Source: Ohtaekwangia sp. (lineage in GTDB: Bacteria > Bacteroidota > Bacteroidia > Cytophagales > Cyclobacteriaceae). Taken from it: a DNA stretch of 18,330 nucleotides. This document shows positions 15,246-18,330 of the stretch, piece by piece. Every line of letters begins with the position of its first letter. The stretch's first letter is position 1. The notes beneath the pieces are model-generated. The model ran no database searches and had not been told where the DNA came from. It saw only the letters and a program-made list of their open reading frames with translations. The position numbers and the translations under genes are program-made. The stretch covers positions 1 to 18,330 of the forward strand of contig JAJNPV010000045.1 in NCBI GenBank assembly GCA_021155195.1, read 5' to 3'.

Positions 15246-17666
15246 TTGAACGTCATGAATGGAAATCATCAATCTGATATACCTTCGAAGACTGACTCAT
15301 CGACCAAGGAGCTCTTCAATACGTTGGTTCTTCGAATTGAAAAAATGGATTGCCCGACTGAAGAGTCTTTAATACGCCAAAAGTTAGAAGGCATGAAAGG
15401 TGTGGAAAGTCTGAGTTTTAATTTACTTCAACGAAAACTTACTATACGACATGTTTTGCAAGACCCTGAATCCATAATTGCTGCGGTTGCAGCATTAGAT
15501 ATGGAGCCTGTAGTAGAAAACGCTCCTAGGCCAGCCTCTGGAGGTTCACAAGCCATTTTTATCATCGATAATATGGACTGTCCGACCGAGGAAGCTTTAA
15601 TCCGCAATAAGTTATCAACGATGGAGGGCGTTACTACGCTCGATTTTAATCTAATGCAACGTAAGTTGACGGTGACCCATACGTTGGATAAATCGGATGC
15701 AATCCAGCAAGCATTAATTGATATTGATATGCACGCAATTCCATTGGCTGCTACAGCGATTAACGTGCAATCAGATAGTAAGCCCAGTCCAAATTCACAA
15801 AAAAAATGGTGGTTATTAGGCCTTGGCGTTATTGCAGCCATTCTCTCCGAGGTAATAGTGTGGAATGGCAGTTCTGAGAAATCTTGGCCAGTAATCATGT
15901 TAGCAATTTTTGCTATTGCAGTGAGTGGTACAAGTACGTATAAAAAAGGCTGGATTGCCCTCAAGAACTTTAATTTGAATATCAATGCGTTGATGTCAAT
16001 TGCAGTGACGGGCGCAGTATTAATTGGACAGTGGCCAGAGGCTGCGATGGTCATGGTGCTCTTTACCCTTGCTGAGATGATTGAAGCTTTGTCCTTAGAT
16101 CGTGCACGTAACGCAATCCGTGGCCTTATGGAAATGACGCCTGATAAGGCAAACGTGTTACAGGCTGACGGTACTTGGAAAGAAATAAAAGCCGAATCAA
16201 TTACGATTGGCATGATTGCCCGTGTATCCCCAGGGGAACGTATTGCGATAGATGGAGAATTAACAAATGGGCAGTCTTCAGTCAATCAGGCCCCAATTAC
16301 CGGAGAGAGCATACCAGTTGCTAAATCTCTAGGGGATAAGGTCTTCGCAGGCACTATCAATGAAACAGGTTCTTTTGAATATCGCATCACCGCTCTTCAA
16401 AGCGATTCAACATTATCGCGCATCATACGCGCAGTTGAAGATGCTCAAGGCAGTCGTGCCCCAACTCAGCGATTTGTAGATCGCTTTGCCAAAGTGTATA
16501 CACCTGTTGTTTTTATTATTTCCTTAGGTATTGCAATTGTGCCTCCTCTTTTGTTTGGACTGGCATGGATGCCATGGATTTATAAGGCGCTTGTTTTACT
16601 CGTTATTGCGTGTCCATGTGCTTTAGTTGTATCAACACCGGTGACAGTGGTAAGCGGTTTGGCAGCTGCGGCTAGAGCTGGAATTCTGATTAAGGGAGGT
16701 GTTTACCTTGAAGAAGGCCGTAAGCTAAAATCTTTAGCCTTAGATAAAACCGGGACAATTACAGAAGGCAAGCCAGTTGTCACTGATGTCGTAGTTTTAA
16801 AAGGTGAGCAAAAGGCTGCTTTAGCATTAGCTGCAACGTTATCAGATCGCTCTGATCACCCTGTTTCAACTGCTGTTAGTAAGCACTGGAAGGCGCTGCC
16901 AGATAACGATGCGCTTGTTGAGGTTACTGATTTTGAAGCGATTACAGGGCGTGGTGTTAAAGGCCGCATTGATAATCAATGGTATTACTTAGGTAATCAT
17001 CGTCTTGTCGAAGAGTTAGGCATTTGCAATTCTGAGACTGAAGATGCCTTGAATAAATTAGAAGCCGAAGGTAAAACGGTCATTGTAATAAGTAACGACA
17101 CAACTCCGCTTGCGGTGATTGCCGTAGCCGACACCGTACGTGAAACAAGTCGTCAAGCGATTATTGAGTTACATGCTTTAGGAATTCGTACCTTGATGTT
17201 AACTGGAGATAATAAACTAACAGCTTCGTCGATTGCCAAGAATGTTGGCATCGATGACGCGCGAGGGGGTTTGTTGCCAGAGGACAAACTAGCTGTTATC
17301 AATGAAGAAATGATTAAATATGGCACCGTAGGTATGGTGGGAGATGGTATTAATGATGCTCCAGCACTGGCTAAGTCTAGCATTGGCTTTGCAATGGGTG
17401 CTGCTGGTACGGATACAGCACTTGAAACAGCAGATGTCGCATTGATGGATGATGATTTAAGGAAAATTCCACAATTCATTCGAATAAGTACAAAAGCTGC
17501 TGGCATTCTAAAACAAAACATTATCATTGCTTTAACTATAAAAGGGGTGTTTTTAGTGCTAGCTTTCATGGGGATAGCAACGCTTTGGATGGCAGTGTTC
17601 GCGGATATGGGTGCAAGTTTGATTGTAGTATTTAATGGGTTGCGTTTATTACGTAAGCAGACTTAG
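15246..17666 (+). CDS. cadA: Zn/Cd-exporting P1B-type ATPase with two HMA domains
   Basis: ATP-driven exporter of Zn and Cd (possibly Pb) from cytoplasm to periplasm, ZntA/CadA type, 806 residues. Two N-terminal heavy-metal-associated domains each carry MDCPTEE (34-40 and 110-116) rather than the usual CxxC pair. The membrane and catalytic core follows: TGES (352-355), the metal-site CPC (456-458), phosphorylation motif DKTGT (500-504, Asp500), nucleotide-binding His-Pro at 538-539 (SDHPVS), TGDN (653-656) and GDGINDAPA (699-707). D787 in FADMGAS matches the last-helix Asp that binds Zn in ZntA. The TTG start has AGGA (15236-15239) at suitable spacing; an in-frame ATG at 15255 is the alternative. 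No dedicated sensor gene adjoins it. YnfA follows 75 bp downstream. Confidence 0.94.
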   Translation: MNVMNGNHQSDIPSKTDSSTKELFNTLVLRIEKMDCPTEESLIRQKLEGMKGVESLSFNLLQRKLTIRHVLQDPESIIAAVAALDMEPVVENAPRPASGGSQAIFIIDNMDCPTEEALIRNKLSTMEGVTTLDFNLMQRKLTVTHTLDKSDAIQQALIDIDMHAIPLAATAINVQSDSKPSPNSQKKWWLLGLGVIAAILSEVIVWNGSSEKSWPVIMLAIFAIAVSGTSTYKKGWIALKNFNLNINALMSIAVTGAVLIGQWPEAAMVMVLFTLAEMIEALSLDRARNAIRGLMEMTPDKANVLQADGTWKEIKAESITIGMIARVSPGERIAIDGELTNGQSSVNQAPITGESIPVAKSLGDKVFAGTINETGSFEYRITALQSDSTLSRIIRAVEDAQGSRAPTQRFVDRFAKVYTPVVFIISLGIAIVPPLLFGLAWMPWIYKALVLLVIACPCALVVSTPVTVVSGLAAAARAGILIKGGVYLEEGRKLKSLALDKTGTITEGKPVVTDVVVLKGEQKAALALAATLSDRSDHPVSTAVSKHWKALPDNDALVEVTDFEAITGRGVKGRIDNQWYYLGNHRLVEELGICNSETEDALNKLEAEGKTVIVISNDTTPLAVIAVADTVRETSRQAIIELHALGIRTLMLTGDNKLTASSIAKNVGIDDARGGLLPEDKLAVINEEMIKYGTVGMVGDGINDAPALAKSSIGFAMGAAGTDTALETADVALMDDDLRKIPQFIRISTKAAGILKQNIIIALTIKGVFLVLAFMGIATLWMAVFADMGASLIVVFNGLRLLRKQT

Positions 17667-17741
17667 GATTTAAATATTAGAGATTTTTTAAGCCAAACCT
17701 AAAAAGTAATATGCAAGAAATTATCTACGAGAGAACAAAAC

Positions 17742-18074
17742 GTGTTTGAATTCAAAACCATAGCATTATTTATAGTCACTGCAGTTGCAGAAATAATCGG
17801 CTGTTATTTACCTTATTTGTGGTTAACCCAGAATAGAAGTATTTGGTTGTTAATACCTGCAGCCATTTCATTAGGTTTATTTGCTTGGTTGCTGACACTT
17901 CATCCAGCAGCTGCCGGTAGAGTTTACGCTGCGTATGGCGGGGTTTACATTTCGGTAGCAATTTTTTGGTTATGGGTTGTGGATGGTATTAAGCCCACTG
18001 CGTGGGATTTGCTGGGGGTAACTTTTGCCTTAGTGGGCATGATGATCATTATGTTTGCACCAAGAAATATTTGA
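17742..18074 (+). CDS. ynfA: YnfA-family (UPF0060) small membrane protein
   Basis: Inner-membrane protein of 110 residues with four hydrophobic segments, matching the YnfA family in length. Recognisable features are the AEIIGCYLPYLWL segment near the N-terminus, LHPAAAGRVYAAYGGVYI in the middle, WLWVVDG, and WDLLGVTFALVGMMIIMFAP at the end. YnfA relates to small multidrug-resistance transporters; a role in metal resistance is not established, but family members often follow metal-efflux genes, as here. It starts with GTG, with GAGAG (17729-17733) as a moderate ribosome site. It lies 75 bp after the ATPase with no clear terminator between them, so co-transcription is likely. Confidence 0.9.
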   Translation: MFEFKTIALFIVTAVAEIIGCYLPYLWLTQNRSIWLLIPAAISLGLFAWLLTLHPAAAGRVYAAYGGVYISVAIFWLWVVDGIKPTAWDLLGVTFALVGMMIIMFAPRNI

Positions 18075-18167
18075 GTTTGAAAATTTAATCATAATTCATC
18101 AAATAAATATAATCTGAGCAGGCTTAAATTGTGCATTTTGTAAAAAATATTATTAAAGGTTATCTTT

Positions 18168-18218
18168 ATGGCAAAGTTTGTAGGTCTTCTTTGGGCCGAG
18201 GCTGTGTCAAAACGCTAG
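18168..18218 (+). pseudogene. 5' end of an unidentified gene cut by the right IS copy
   Basis: An ATG at 18168 has AAAGG (18155-18159) eight bases upstream. It encodes only 16 residues (MAKFVGLLWAEAVSKR) before TAG at 18216-18218. The first seven codons lie in unique sequence and the eighth straddles its edge; the rest, with the stop, comes from the shared IS end that begins at 18190. This looks like a gene start interrupted by IS insertion, with the remainder lost or beyond the IS. Eight residues are too few to identify it, and a chance ATG cannot be ruled out. Confidence 0.35.
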
Positions 18219-18330
18219 AATCAGATATTTGTAATTATGTCTCGCTGAACCAGTCGAAATAGTTTAGATCGAAGTTTGTTCTACAACTTTGGCACAAAGA
18301 AAGTCCGCAGGCCTTACGCAGCCATCGCCT
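18190..18330 (-). mobile_element. IS end (right copy, inverted), cut by the window edge
   Basis: Exact reverse complement of 1-141. Read inward from the unique sequence, the element begins at or just after TTTGGGCCGAGGCTGTG. The stop of the possible transposase fragment is 83 bp from that edge. Opposite orientation to the left copy means the two elements face each other across about 18 kb. The rest of this IS lies outside the window. Confidence 0.75.
18235..18330 (-). pseudogene. Possible transposase C-terminus (partial, right copy)
   Basis: Mirror image of the 31-codon frame at 1-96, with its stop at 18235-18237 on the minus strand. It is identical in sequence, so the two IS copies are recent or kept alike. 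Same uncertainty over the reading frame as the left copy. Confidence 0.4.

Noticed and set aside
15428..16285. Long open frame (285 codons) antisense to the P-type ATPase
   Set aside because: It lies wholly within an unambiguous ATPase reading frame, has low-complexity Ile/Ala/Ser content, and shows no recognisable motif or ribosome site.
1..18330. A defence system, toxin-antitoxin pair, prophage or replication origin
   Set aside because: I read both strands and found no nuclease, small toxin/antitoxin pair, phage structural gene, replication protein or iteron array; all gene-sized frames are accounted for.

Overview
The window is an AT-rich (roughly 40% GC by eye) Gram-negative segment made almost entirely of metal-ion and cell-envelope genes. 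Outer-membrane channel, porin-like and TonB-dependent receptor genes, a lipid A phosphoethanolamine transferase and a proteobacterial CzcICBAD module point to a gamma- or betaproteobacterium. The base composition and gene mix suggest Acinetobacter or a relative, but that is inference; no taxonomic marker gene is present.

Layout. Both ends (1-141 and 18190-18330) are the same 141 bp in inverted orientation. Each reads as the end of one insertion sequence (IS), with the C-terminal codons of a possible transposase running to the window edge. The interior is therefore bracketed by two oppositely oriented IS copies. This could be a composite-transposon arrangement, or an assembly contig that stops in a repeat. 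From 208 to 8977 seven genes run on the + strand: czcI, czcC, czcB, czcA, czcD, a ZIP-like transporter and a short MgtC-family protein. The first five match the order of the classical czcICBAD module. From 9289 to 12500 a second + strand cluster encodes a GmhA-type sugar-phosphate isomerase, an EptA/MCR-family phosphoethanolamine transferase and an outer-membrane barrel protein, with start/stop overlap or no gap between them. A TonB-dependent siderophore receptor follows on the - strand (12667-14883), with a Fur-box-like sequence inside its promoter. Last come a two-HMA-domain Zn/Cd P-type ATPase (15246-17666) and a YnfA-family membrane protein (17742-18074). A small ORF fragment (18168) runs into the right IS end.

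How the genes fit together. CzcD and the P-type ATPase would move Zn, Cd or Co from cytoplasm to periplasm, and CzcCBA would carry the ions out across the outer membrane. CzcI is a probable periplasmic metal-binding accessory. The ZIP-like and MgtC-like proteins may balance divalent cation flow, and the receptor serves iron uptake. The GmhA-EptA-barrel cluster is the least expected part and suggests a lipopolysaccharide or outer-membrane modification unit. No metal-sensing regulator, two-component system, resolvase or complete transposase lies in the window, so control must come from elsewhere. I see no tRNA, rRNA or CRISPR array. All assignments come from reading motifs; no database search was run.
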